From: Desulfarculus sp.
GTDB taxonomy: Bacteria > Desulfobacterota > Desulfarculia > Desulfarculales > Desulfarculaceae
Direction: 5' to 3'
DNA length: 44,124 nucleotides
Assembly: GCA_016218705.1 (NCBI GenBank)
Contig: JACRDC010000068.1
Coordinates: forward strand, 1-44,124
In this document: one piece after another, positions 38,327 through 44,124 of the stretch
Layout: each line of letters opens with the position of its first letter
Position numbering within the stretch: position 1 is the first letter of the stretch
The notes under the pieces: generated by a model
Databases searched by the model: none
The model's input: only the letters and a program-made list of their open reading frames with translations
Told to the model about the DNA's origin: nothing
Translations under genes and position numbers: made by a program

Positions 38327-39259
38327 TGGAGCCACGGCGCCTGAGCGAGCGCGTCTGGCGGCTGGGCTCCTACCACAGCGCCGTGTACTTGTTGCGCGGG
38401 GAAGGCCGGGCGGCCCTGTTCGAGGCGGGGGTGGCCGCCGTGGCGCCCCTGGTGCTGGCCCAATTGGAGCGCCTGGGGGTGCGGCGGGAGGAGGTGGAGT
38501 ACCTGGTCATCTCCCACGCCCACGCCGACCACGCAGCCGGCCAGGCCGCGCTCAGGGCCGGACTGCCCCGGGCGCGGCTGCTCCTGACCACGGACTCCCG
38601 CCAATTCCTGGCCAAACCGGCCACGGCCCAGCGCTTCGCCCAGGAGGAGGCCTTCACCAGCGCCCAGGTGGCCCAGAAGGACGGTCTGGCCCTGCCCTGC
38701 CCCGCCTGCCTGCCTGCCCCTGTTGCCCCCGCCCCTGGAGGAGGTACTCCCCGGCGAGGTCATGAACCTGGGCGGCCTGGAGGCGGTGCTCCTGGAGGCC
38801 CCGGGGCACGCTCCCGGCGGGCTGATCTGCCAGGTGCCCCAGGAGGGCGTGGTGCTGGCCGCCGACTCCGCCGGCTTCTGCACCCGGGGGCGCCCCGGCT
38901 TCCCCCTGTACTTCGTCTCCTACCGCCAGTACCAAAGCTACCTGGCGGCCATCGCCGCCCGCCAGCCGGCGGCCCTGGGCCTGGGGCATCAGGACTGCTT
39001 CAGCGGCGCGGCGGCCATCGCCTACCTGGCGGCCACCCGCGAGAACCTTCAGCGCGAGCACCAGGCCATCCTGGGGGGCCTGGCCCAGGGCGCCGCCCCC
39101 GAGGCCCTGGCCCAAGCCATCTTCGGCCGCTACTACCAGGACGAGCTCACGGCCTACCCGGCTGACTCAATCATGAACTGCTGCCGCCTGTTGGTGCGGC
39201 GCTCGCGGGAGGCTGGGCCGGGAGAGGGTGCCCACGCGGTCCCAGCCTCGACCGTGTGA
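38326..39259 (+). pseudogene. MBL-fold metallohydrolase interrupted by a frameshift
   Basis: The first part (from ATG 38326, overlapping the USP stop) encodes an MBL N-terminus with HAHADHAAGQAA (metal motif). The frame is lost near 38700-38725. The next frame continues without a gap as LLPPPLEEVLPGEVMNLGG, then LEAPGHAPGGLICQVP, ADSAGFCTRGRPGFPLYFVSYR and LGHQDCFSG to TGA 39259. The break lies in a short tandem run of CCTG/TGCC units (38703-38717). Removing one 4-nt unit, or one base, restores a ~310-aa protein. It may be a true pseudogene, a phase-variable gene or a sequence error. The stop codon coincides with the start of dispersed element copy C, so the natural C-terminus may have been altered. 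Confidence 0.75.
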
Positions 39260-39622
39260 TACGCATTTCAGATCAGACGCATACATTTTCGGCATATTTC
39301 CTCTGTGTATAACCCTACCGTTTCGGCGGCCCAAGAAAACCTAAGCGGTTTCTTTTTGTGTCCCGCTAGAGCCGCCCGGCCATACTGTCTTTGCCAATGC
39401 GGGTGCCGGCACGGGGTGGACTCTCCGCCCTGGCATGGGCAGGGGCCGCGGGTATCCCGTATTCTTTGCCGGGTTGGATCATTGCAGCCCCCTGCCGGTG
39501 CCCTAAGAATGGCCGGGCTAAGAGCGGGACACGGGGCTTGGGCGGCCAAAAACCAAAGCCCGCCGGCCAGAGGATGCCCGGATAAAGGGCCAACAGCCTA
39601 ATACTATTGTATTGTTGTTAAA
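39257..39622 (+). repeat. Dispersed ~366-bp element, copy C (complete)
   Basis: A full copy starting TGATACGCATTTCAGATC and ending in an AT-rich ATACTATTGTATTGTTG. The inner stem is GTGTCCCGCT (39358-39367) with GCCCGGCCAT (39374-39383) on the left, and ATGGCCGGGC (39509-39518) with AGCGGGACAC (39523-39532) on the right: two 10-bp perfect helices. A T-run (CTTTTTG) precedes the left arm. It is highly similar to copies A and B. Confidence 0.88.
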
Positions 39623-39782
39623 CTGGCATGAGCTCCATCAAAATGCCAAATCGCGGGTGGGAATAACCCCCGTCCCTACATTAAGAGTACGATTTCGCGG
39701 TAATATTCTTTATGTGAGGGCAGGGTTGATCCCCGCCCGTCTTGCCTCCTAGCAAAGCATCAAGAACAGCTTTCAACGGCCA
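39623..39782. other. Short intergenic region with GGGCGGGG/CCCCGCCC-like repeats
   Basis: Contains an imperfect hairpin GGGCAGGG-ttgat-CCCCGCCC (~39719-39739), whose flank CCCCGCCCGTCTTGCC is identical to that at 4958-4973, and a GGGTGGGAATAACCCCCG stretch. No gene is seen. Confidence 0.5.
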
Positions 39783-41564
39783 TCACGCCCCGCCGCCAGC
39801 CGCCGGCTGGAAGCGCGCCAAAAAGGCCAGGGCCTTGAGCCAACTACCCTCCACCGTGATCTTGCCGGCGGCGTGCAGTGCCAATGGCCCCTGGAATCCC
39901 AGGACCATTTGGCGCAAATCGTTGGAGTCCATGCTCAGGGTGGCCAATGGCCCCGGGGTGCCGGGCAGGGCCTCCCCGGCGATCACCTCGGCCACCCCCC
40001 GGCGCTGGGTGATAACGTAGCGCCGCCCCAGATCGGGCAGCACCAGCACCAGGGACTGATGCACCTCCAGGCTGGCCGTGGGGTCCAGGTTGGCGGCCAT
40101 CTGCTCCAGCAAAAACTCCACGGGTATCTGGCGGGCCGTGCGCGCAGGCATGCGCGGCTTGGGCAAGGGCTCCAGGCCCTGCCTGAGTTCCTGGGCCGAC
40201 TCCAGCAGATAGGCCCGGCCGTTGGTGTTGGCGGTCTGCCGGGCCAGGGCTTCCAGGGCCGCGGCCTGGGCCTCTTGCCAGGGGCCGGCCAGGGCGCCAG
40301 TGGCCAGGCCGGCGTCCTGGAGCTTGGCCAAGAGGTGGGCCGCCCAGCGGGGGTCGTCCTGGGCCAGCCCCTGGCGGGCCAGTTCCAGCACGCGCCCGGC
40401 CCCGCCCAGCAGTTCCACCTCGCGGGCCGCGGCCTCCCGTGCCTCCAGGGGGTAGAGCCGCTGGGGCCGGCCGTCGAACCAGCCAAGATTGTTGACGTAG
40501 ATGGCCTTGGCCGACCAGTCCACCTGGCCGTAGGTCTCCTGCAGGTAGGGCTTGCCGGCCAGGTGGGGCGGCAGCTTGACCTCCCGGGCGATGGTATCAA
40601 TATCCTGGCCCTGGTTGGCCCGGCGCACCACCTGGTCCCGCACCCACTGGATGGCGTCGCGGTAGTCGGTGAGCGCCTGATTGATGGCCTCGGCCCCGTG
40701 AAGGGCCTTGGTGTGGCAGGGAATGAGGTGCTCGGGGGCGCGGGCGCGCATGGCGTCCAGGCTCTTTATCCACTGGTCCACGGGCCGGGGGCTGGCCCCG
40801 CGTATGGTGTAGAGGTTGGGGAAGGTCCAGTAGAAGTCATCACCGGCGATGAGGGTGCGCTCGCCGGGCAGCCACACGAAGAGATGGTCGTGGGTCTCGC
40901 CCGGGGCCTCCACCAACACTATCTCCAGGCCACCGATGTTCAGCGCGTGGGTGCCGCTGAAGGCGTGGTCGGGCAGCAAGAGGCCCACCTCGCCCTTCCG
41001 GTCCAGGTCGGCGCGGCGGCCCAGGGCCGAACAGGGCAGGAGTTCCTGCGGCACCCGCAGGCCGAGCTGGCGGCTGCCACGCACCACCTCGGCCTGCTTG
41101 AAGCGGCCATACTGCTTGAGCAGGTGGGCGCTGGTTTCGGCGGTGCCCCAGATGGGCGTGCCTTCCGGCGCCCATACCGTGGCCCCACCGATGTGGTCCA
41201 TGTGGCTGTGGGTGTAGACCAGGGCCTTGACCGGCCCCCAGGGCACCACCTGTCTGAGGGCCGCCATGGTCTCCCGGGCGCGGGCCGGGGTCATGCCGGC
41301 GTCCACCACCACCAGCCCCTCGGAAGTGCTGATGACCACGGTGTTGGCGATGTCATAACCGATGGCCGCCCACACGTGCTCGGAGATGCGCTCCACCCGG
41401 GGCGGCCCCGCGTTCTCGGCGCACAGGCCCTCCAGGCCGGTGGGCGCCGGAGACCCAAGGCGCCCCGCCTCCTGGCTGGGGGGCTGGGAGGCGCAGGCCA
41501 GGGCCAGCAGATAAGGCAGCAGGCACAGGCAGCGGGATACCAGTCGGCGTGGCGAGATGGGCAT
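39783..41564 (-). CDS. Alkylsulfatase-like MBL lipoprotein
   Basis: A 593-aa metallo-beta-lactamase-fold hydrolase of the SdsA1/BDS1 alkyl (aryl) sulfatase group. The hydrophobic N-terminus ends LLALACAS, a probable lipobox with Cys24, so the enzyme is likely membrane-anchored in the periplasm. The metal motif is THSHMDHIGG (His118, His120, Asp122, His123). GETHDHLFVW, LIAGDDFYWTFPNLYTIRG and LIPCHTKAL are typical of the sulfatase group. A helical dimerisation domain (~370-500) and a C-terminal SCP2-like domain (ending SWLKALAFLARF) complete the usual architecture. It is expected to release sulfate from alkyl sulfate esters. It is somewhat shorter than SdsA1 (~660 aa). Confidence 0.87.
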   Translation of the reverse strand: MPISPRRLVSRCLCLLPYLLALACASQPPSQEAGRLGSPAPTGLEGLCAENAGPPRVERISEHVWAAIGYDIANTVVISTSEGLVVVDAGMTPARARETMAALRQVVPWGPVKALVYTHSHMDHIGGATVWAPEGTPIWGTAETSAHLLKQYGRFKQAEVVRGSRQLGLRVPQELLPCSALGRRADLDRKGEVGLLLPDHAFSGTHALNIGGLEIVLVEAPGETHDHLFVWLPGERTLIAGDDFYWTFPNLYTIRGASPRPVDQWIKSLDAMRARAPEHLIPCHTKALHGAEAINQALTDYRDAIQWVRDQVVRRANQGQDIDTIAREVKLPPHLAGKPYLQETYGQVDWSAKAIYVNNLGWFDGRPQRLYPLEAREAAAREVELLGGAGRVLELARQGLAQDDPRWAAHLLAKLQDAGLATGALAGPWQEAQAAALEALARQTANTNGRAYLLESAQELRQGLEPLPKPRMPARTARQIPVEFLLEQMAANLDPTASLEVHQSLVLVLPDLGRRYVITQRRGVAEVIAGEALPGTPGPLATLSMDSNDLRQMVLGFQGPLALHAAGKITVEGSWLKALAFLARFQPAAGGGA

Positions 41565-41661
41565 GGGCTCGGCCTTTCGCGGCTAAAGGTGGCAGCAGGG
41601 TGCTGGTCTGAATCTAGGCCATGGCCCGGGGGTTGGTCAAGGCGCGGCGGGCGGGCCTTGG

Positions 41662-41690
41662 TTGACACGCCAGAAGCCCTGGGCTAGATT
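41662..41690 (+). promoter_or_regulatory. Sigma-70 promoter of rph-rdgB
   Basis: A perfect TTGACA (41662-41667), 17-nt spacer and TAGATT (41685-41690). The expected start is ~41697, about 20 nt before the rph ATG. Confidence 0.65.
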
Positions 41691-41717
41691 TACTTGCCTT
41701 TCCAGGAGGGTTGACCC

Positions 41718-42413
41718 ATGACGCGGGCGGACGGCAGGCAGGATGGCCAGATGCGGCCGGTGCGCATTGAGGCCGGGGTGAACCCCTACGCCGAGGGCAG
41801 CGCCCTATGCTGTTTCGGGGCCACGAGAGTGCTGTGCACCGCCAGCCTGGAAAAGGGCGCCCCGGCCTGGCTGGGGCCGGAGGCGGCCCAAGGCTGGGTC
41901 ACCGCCGAGTACGCCATGCTGCCCCGGGCCACCCACACCCGCACCAGCCGCGAGCACCGCACCGGCGGCCGCGCCCAGGAGATCAGCCGGCTCATAGGCC
42001 GGGCCTTGCGGGCAGCGGTTGACCTGCGCGAGTTGGCCGGCTACACGGTGCGCGTGGACTGCGACGTGCTGGTGGCCGACGGCGGCACCCGCACGGCGGC
42101 CATCAGCGGTGGCTGGCTGGCCCTGGCCCTGGCCCTCAAGGGCCTGGATATCAAGCCGGCCTGGCCGGTGGCGGGCCTGAGCCTGGGCAAGGTTCAGGGC
42201 CGGCTCCTGCTGGATTTGTGCTACGCCGAGGACTCGGCGGCCCAGGTGGACCTGAACCTGGTGCTGGCCCCGGGCGGGCGGCTGATCGAGGTGCAGGCCA
42301 CCGGCGAGCGGGATTTCCTCAGCCCCCGGGAGATGCAGGCCATGCTGGAGATGGGCATGCCCGCCGCCGAGCAGGTCTTCGCGGCCCAGCGGGCGGCCCT
42401 GGGGGAGAATTAG
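41718..42413 (+). CDS. rph: Ribonuclease PH
   Basis: This 231-aa phosphorolytic 3'-5' exoribonuclease trims tRNA 3' ends. It has the core motifs RPVRIEAGVNPYAEGSAL, SREHRTGGRAQEISRLIGRALRAAVD (phosphate-binding Arg residues) and DGGTRTAAISGGWLAL. AGGAGGG lies before the ATG and a consensus promoter upstream. The length is typical (~238 aa). It is the first gene of an rph-rdgB pair, a common bacterial arrangement. It is interesting that a tRNA gene with multiple 3' ends lies 740 bp downstream, but the link may be coincidental. Confidence 0.95.
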   Translation: MTRADGRQDGQMRPVRIEAGVNPYAEGSALCCFGATRVLCTASLEKGAPAWLGPEAAQGWVTAEYAMLPRATHTRTSREHRTGGRAQEISRLIGRALRAAVDLRELAGYTVRVDCDVLVADGGTRTAAISGGWLALALALKGLDIKPAWPVAGLSLGKVQGRLLLDLCYAEDSAAQVDLNLVLAPGGRLIEVQATGERDFLSPREMQAMLEMGMPAAEQVFAAQRAALGEN

Positions 42414-42416
42414 GCC

Positions 42417-43013
42417 ATGCGCCTGGTGCTGGCCAGCACCAACCCCGGCAAGCGCCGGGAGATCGAGGCCCTGCTCAATCCCCTGGGCATTGAGGTGGCC
42501 ACGGCGGCGGAGCTGGGCTTCGGCGAGGAGATCGCCGAGACCGGCGCCACCTTTGCCGAGAACGCCCAGTTGAAGGCCTGCGCCGTGGCCCGGGCCTTGA
42601 ACCTGCCGGCCCTGGCCGACGACTCGGGGCTGACCGTGCAGGCCCTGGGCGGGGCGCCGGGGGTGTTTTCGGCCCGCTACGCTGGCGGCGGCGGCGATGC
42701 GGCCAACAACGCCAAGCTGCTCAGCGAGATGGCCGGCCTGCCCCTGGAGAAGCGGGGCGCGGCCTTTGTCTGCGTGATGCTCTGCTGCCGGCCCGACGGG
42801 CTCATGCTGGTCACCCAGGGCCGGCTGGAGGGGCGCATCGCCCTGGCCGCCGACGGCGAGGGCGGCTTCGGCTATGACCCGGTCTTCGAGCTGCCAGACC
42901 AGGGACTGACCGTGGCCCGGCTCAGCACCGGGCAGAAGAACGCCATCAGCCACCGGGGCCAGGCCCTCAGGGACATGGTGGCGCAGATAGGGGAGTTTCT
43001 GCGGGAGGCCTAG
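42417..43013 (+). CDS. rdgB: RdgB/HAM1 XTP/dITP pyrophosphatase
   Basis: This 198-aa house-cleaning nucleotidase hydrolyses dITP, XTP and related purine nucleotides to monophosphates, keeping them out of DNA. The motifs are STNPGKRREI (10-20 region), ALADDSGL (catalytic Asp), GVFSARYAG, GGFGYDPVF and SHRGQAL. It starts 3 nt after the rph stop and is surely co-transcribed. The stop is followed directly by the leader of the tRNA-Pro region. Confidence 0.95.
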   Translation: MRLVLASTNPGKRREIEALLNPLGIEVATAAELGFGEEIAETGATFAENAQLKACAVARALNLPALADDSGLTVQALGGAPGVFSARYAGGGGDAANNAKLLSEMAGLPLEKRGAAFVCVMLCCRPDGLMLVTQGRLEGRIALAADGEGGFGYDPVFELPDQGLTVARLSTGQKNAISHRGQALRDMVAQIGEFLREA

Positions 43014-43032
43014 GGCTTCTCGCTGTAGATAA

Positions 43033-43150
43033 GCGGGCCAGGACGGCCCGCCCGGCGAGGCCCTTGGGCCGAGCCGTGGCCTTGGCCGGACTTGCTCCGG
43101 CCGAGGCCGTGGGGTGCCGAGGCAGGAGCCGAGGCACCAGGAGAAAAAGT
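43033..43150 (+). repeat. Structured spacer unit S0 (5' of tRNA-Pro)
   Basis: It has four consecutive hairpins: H1 GCGGGCC/GGCCCGC, H2 CGGC..GCCC/GGGC..GCCG, H3 GGCCGGA-cttgc-TCCGGCC inside GGCC/GGCC, and H4 GGTGCC/GGCACC. It ends CCAGGAGAAA just before the tRNA. The same order of hairpins recurs at ~43303-43420, 43495-43613 and 43688-43806 with paired base changes. Confidence 0.75.
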
Positions 43151-43227
43151 CGGGGCGTAGCGCAGCATGGTAGCGCACCTGCCTTGGGCGCAGGGGGTCG
43201 GCGGTTCAAATCCGCCCGCCCCGACCA
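43151..43227 (+). tRNA. tRNA-Pro (TGG)
   Basis: A complete 77-nt cloverleaf. The acceptor stem is CGGGGCG/CGCCCCG, the D-arm is GCGC-agcatggta-GCGC, and the anticodon stem CCTGC/GCAGG carries loop CTTGGGC (anticodon TGG). The T-arm is GGCGG-TTCAAAT-CCGCC, with discriminator A and an encoded CCA (43225-43227). The initial C and Pro anticodon are typical of bacterial tRNA-Pro. Confidence 0.95.
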
Positions 43228-43236
43228 CTAATGATA

Positions 43237-43271
43237 GAGGGGCCGGGCGAGAGCCTGGCCCCTCGGGTTTT
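43237..43271 (+). terminator. Intrinsic terminator of tRNA-Pro
   Basis: GAGGGGCCGGGC-gaga-GCCTGGCCCCTC forms a 12-position stem with one G-T wobble, followed by GGGTTTT. Near-identical terminators end each array unit (43460-43494, 43653-43687, 43847-43884). Confidence 0.8.
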
Positions 43272-43302
43272 CCGGGGCGGGAGCCGAGGCAACAGGAGCC
43301 AA

Positions 43303-43494
43303 GCGGGGCAGGAGCCCCGCCCGGCGAGGCCCTTGGCCCTCGCCGTGGCCGAGCCTGGACTTGCTCCAGGCGAGGCCGTGGGGCGGCGAGGCAGGACGCC
43401 GAGCCGCCAGGAGAAATACCGGTCGGCGGTTCAAATCCGCCCGCCCCGACCAACAGATAGAGGGGCCGGGCGAGAGCCTAGCCCCTCGTGTTTT
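43303..43494 (+). repeat. tRNA-Pro 3'-end array, unit 1
   Basis: Spacer S1 (H1 is GCGGGGC/GCCCCGC here) is followed by a perfect copy of the last 32 nt of tRNA-Pro at 43421-43452: T-arm, acceptor 3' strand, A and CCA. An intrinsic terminator follows at 43460-43494. The 5' 45 nt of the tRNA are missing. An extra ~32 bp (43272-43303) precedes it compared with later units. Confidence 0.85.
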
Positions 43495-43687
43495 GCGGGC
43501 CAGGACGGCCCGCCCGGCGAGGCCCTAGGCCCTCGCCGTGGCCGAGCCTGGACTTGCTCCAGGCGAGGCCGTGGGGCGGTGAGGCAGGACGCCGAGCCGC
43601 CAGGAGAAATACCGGTCGGCGGTTCAAATCCGCCCGCCCCGACCAACAGATAGAGGGGCCGGGCGAGAGCCTGGCCCCTCGTGTTTT
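43495..43687 (+). repeat. tRNA-Pro 3'-end array, unit 2
   Basis: Spacer S2, a perfect tRNA 3' fragment (43614-43645) and terminator (43653-43687). The offset from unit 1 is exactly 193 bp, with only a few substitutions, one of which changes a C-G pair to a T-G wobble in H4. Confidence 0.85.
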
Positions 43688-43884
43688 GCGGGCCAGGACG
43701 GCCCGCCCGGCGAGGCCCTAGGCCCTCGCCGTGGCCGAGCCTGGACTTGTTCCAGGCGAGGCCGTGGGGCGGCGAGGCAGGACGCCGAGCCGCTAGGAGA
43801 AATACCGGTCGGCGGTTCAATTCCGCCCGCCTCGACCAAACAATATAGAGGGGTCAGGCGAGTTGCCTGGCCTCTCGTGTTTTT
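43688..43884 (+). repeat. tRNA-Pro 3'-end array, unit 3
   Basis: Spacer S3, tRNA 3' fragment (43807-43838) with two substitutions (one in the T-loop, one in the acceptor strand), and a diverged terminator stem ending in TTTTT (43847-43884). The offset is again 193 bp. It is the most degenerate unit and closes the array. Confidence 0.82.
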
Positions 43885-43909
43885 GACCTGGACTGCCCAT
43901 CACCGGCCA

Positions 43910-44124
43910 GAAGCTTTTGCCTTCTGGCTTCAACAGGCCCCGTGTCCCGCTCCTTAGGCCGGCCATTCTTGATCGCCCGGATTGCGGCGGCGGTATTACG
44001 CATGGCCCTGGCGGCGTGAGGCCCAGCCGCGCGCAAGAACCCCAAAGACCAGGCCGCCTCGGTGGGGCCTGCGCAACGCGAGGGCGCCGTATGGCCGGGC
44101 GTGGGAGCGTGGACACAAAAAAAC
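43910..44124 (+). repeat. Diverged relative of the 366-bp element (copy D, partial)
   Basis: It shares the framework of the dispersed element, CCCCGTGTCCCGCTCC, GGCCGGCCATTCTT and, ~125 nt later, ATGGCCGGGCGTGGGAGCG, GGACACAAAAAA, but its interior is unrelated. The arms still pair: GTGTCC/GGACAC, CGCTCC/GGAGCG and CCGGCCAT/ATGGCCGG. The window ends within it. Confidence 0.6.

Noticed and set aside
43196-43838. Possible CRISPR array (regular 32-nt repeats)
   Set aside because: The spacing is ~193-225 bp and the intervening sequence is itself repeated; there are no cas genes. The repeats are tRNA 3' ends.
43010-43839. Open frames on the minus strand across the tRNA array encoding GAGGFEPP-type peptides
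   Set aside because: These are antisense translations of the tRNA T-arm, a well-known source of spurious proteins; they follow the RNA repeats, not coding constraint.

Overview
This window is very GC-rich, densely coded bacterial chromosome with short intergenic gaps. The gene content suggests a Desulfobacterota (deltaproteobacterial, sulfate-reducer-like) organism, perhaps near Desulfarculales. The signs are an AhbD-type radical SAM haem synthase (the siroheme-dependent haem route), a fused cobalamin acyl-CoA mutase (IcmF), a glutaconate-type CoA-transferase pair, an AroF-type DAHP synthase, and several small Cys-rich proteins of a kind seen in that phylum. The taxonomic call is inference; no rRNA is present.

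Layout. 1-4.5 kb: one end of a dispersed repeat, a 56-aa zinc-finger-like protein, DAHP synthase, a small hypothetical protein, a methyltransferase and DNA polymerase IV. 4.6-9.1 kb: a small Cys protein, an inositol-monophosphatase-type phosphatase, poly(A) polymerase and a long-chain acyl-CoA ligase. 9.1-10.7 kb: a repeat cluster with nested inverted repeats and an AT-richer membrane protein. 10.7-12 kb: a truncated proline iminopeptidase, a 28-codon membrane peptide and an exported Fe-type superoxide dismutase. 12.4-14.8 kb: a tightly coupled minus-strand operon (TrmO-like, Cys-rich protein, MBL hydrolase, TtcA-like). 15-16.8 kb: a PpiD-like foldase. 17.2-19.2 kb: a translationally coupled four-gene operon of unknown function. 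19.2-24.2 kb: an MFS transporter, then CoA-transferase A/B, a gamma-carbonic-anhydrase-like protein and an L-2-hydroxyglutarate oxidase-like protein. 24.2-29.9 kb: 3-methyladenine glycosylase, SIMPL protein, GT9 enzyme, AhbD, dienelactone-hydrolase-like protein and a PAS-GGDEF diguanylate cyclase. 30-34.6 kb: a TetR-controlled operon ending in icmF. 34.7-41.6 kb: a duplicated helical exported protein, M24 peptidase, small coiled-coil protein, tandem universal stress protein, a frameshifted MBL gene and an alkylsulfatase-like lipoprotein. 41.7-43 kb: rph-rdgB. 43-44.1 kb: tRNA-Pro(TGG) followed by a tandem array of tRNA 3' ends.

The least expected features are non-coding. (1) A ~193-bp tandem unit follows tRNA-Pro. 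Each unit carries the intact T-arm and acceptor 3' strand of the tRNA plus CCA, an intrinsic terminator and a multi-hairpin spacer whose helices show compensatory changes between copies. (2) A ~366-bp dispersed element has a long inner stem, and a diverged relative at the window end keeps that stem by paired substitutions. (3) A family of structured elements starts directly at stop codons of four unrelated genes. Among proteins, the 17.2-19.2 kb operon (PilZ-like protein, lipoprotein, phage-head-morphogenesis-type Cys/His motif, small helical protein) is the best candidate for an undescribed system.
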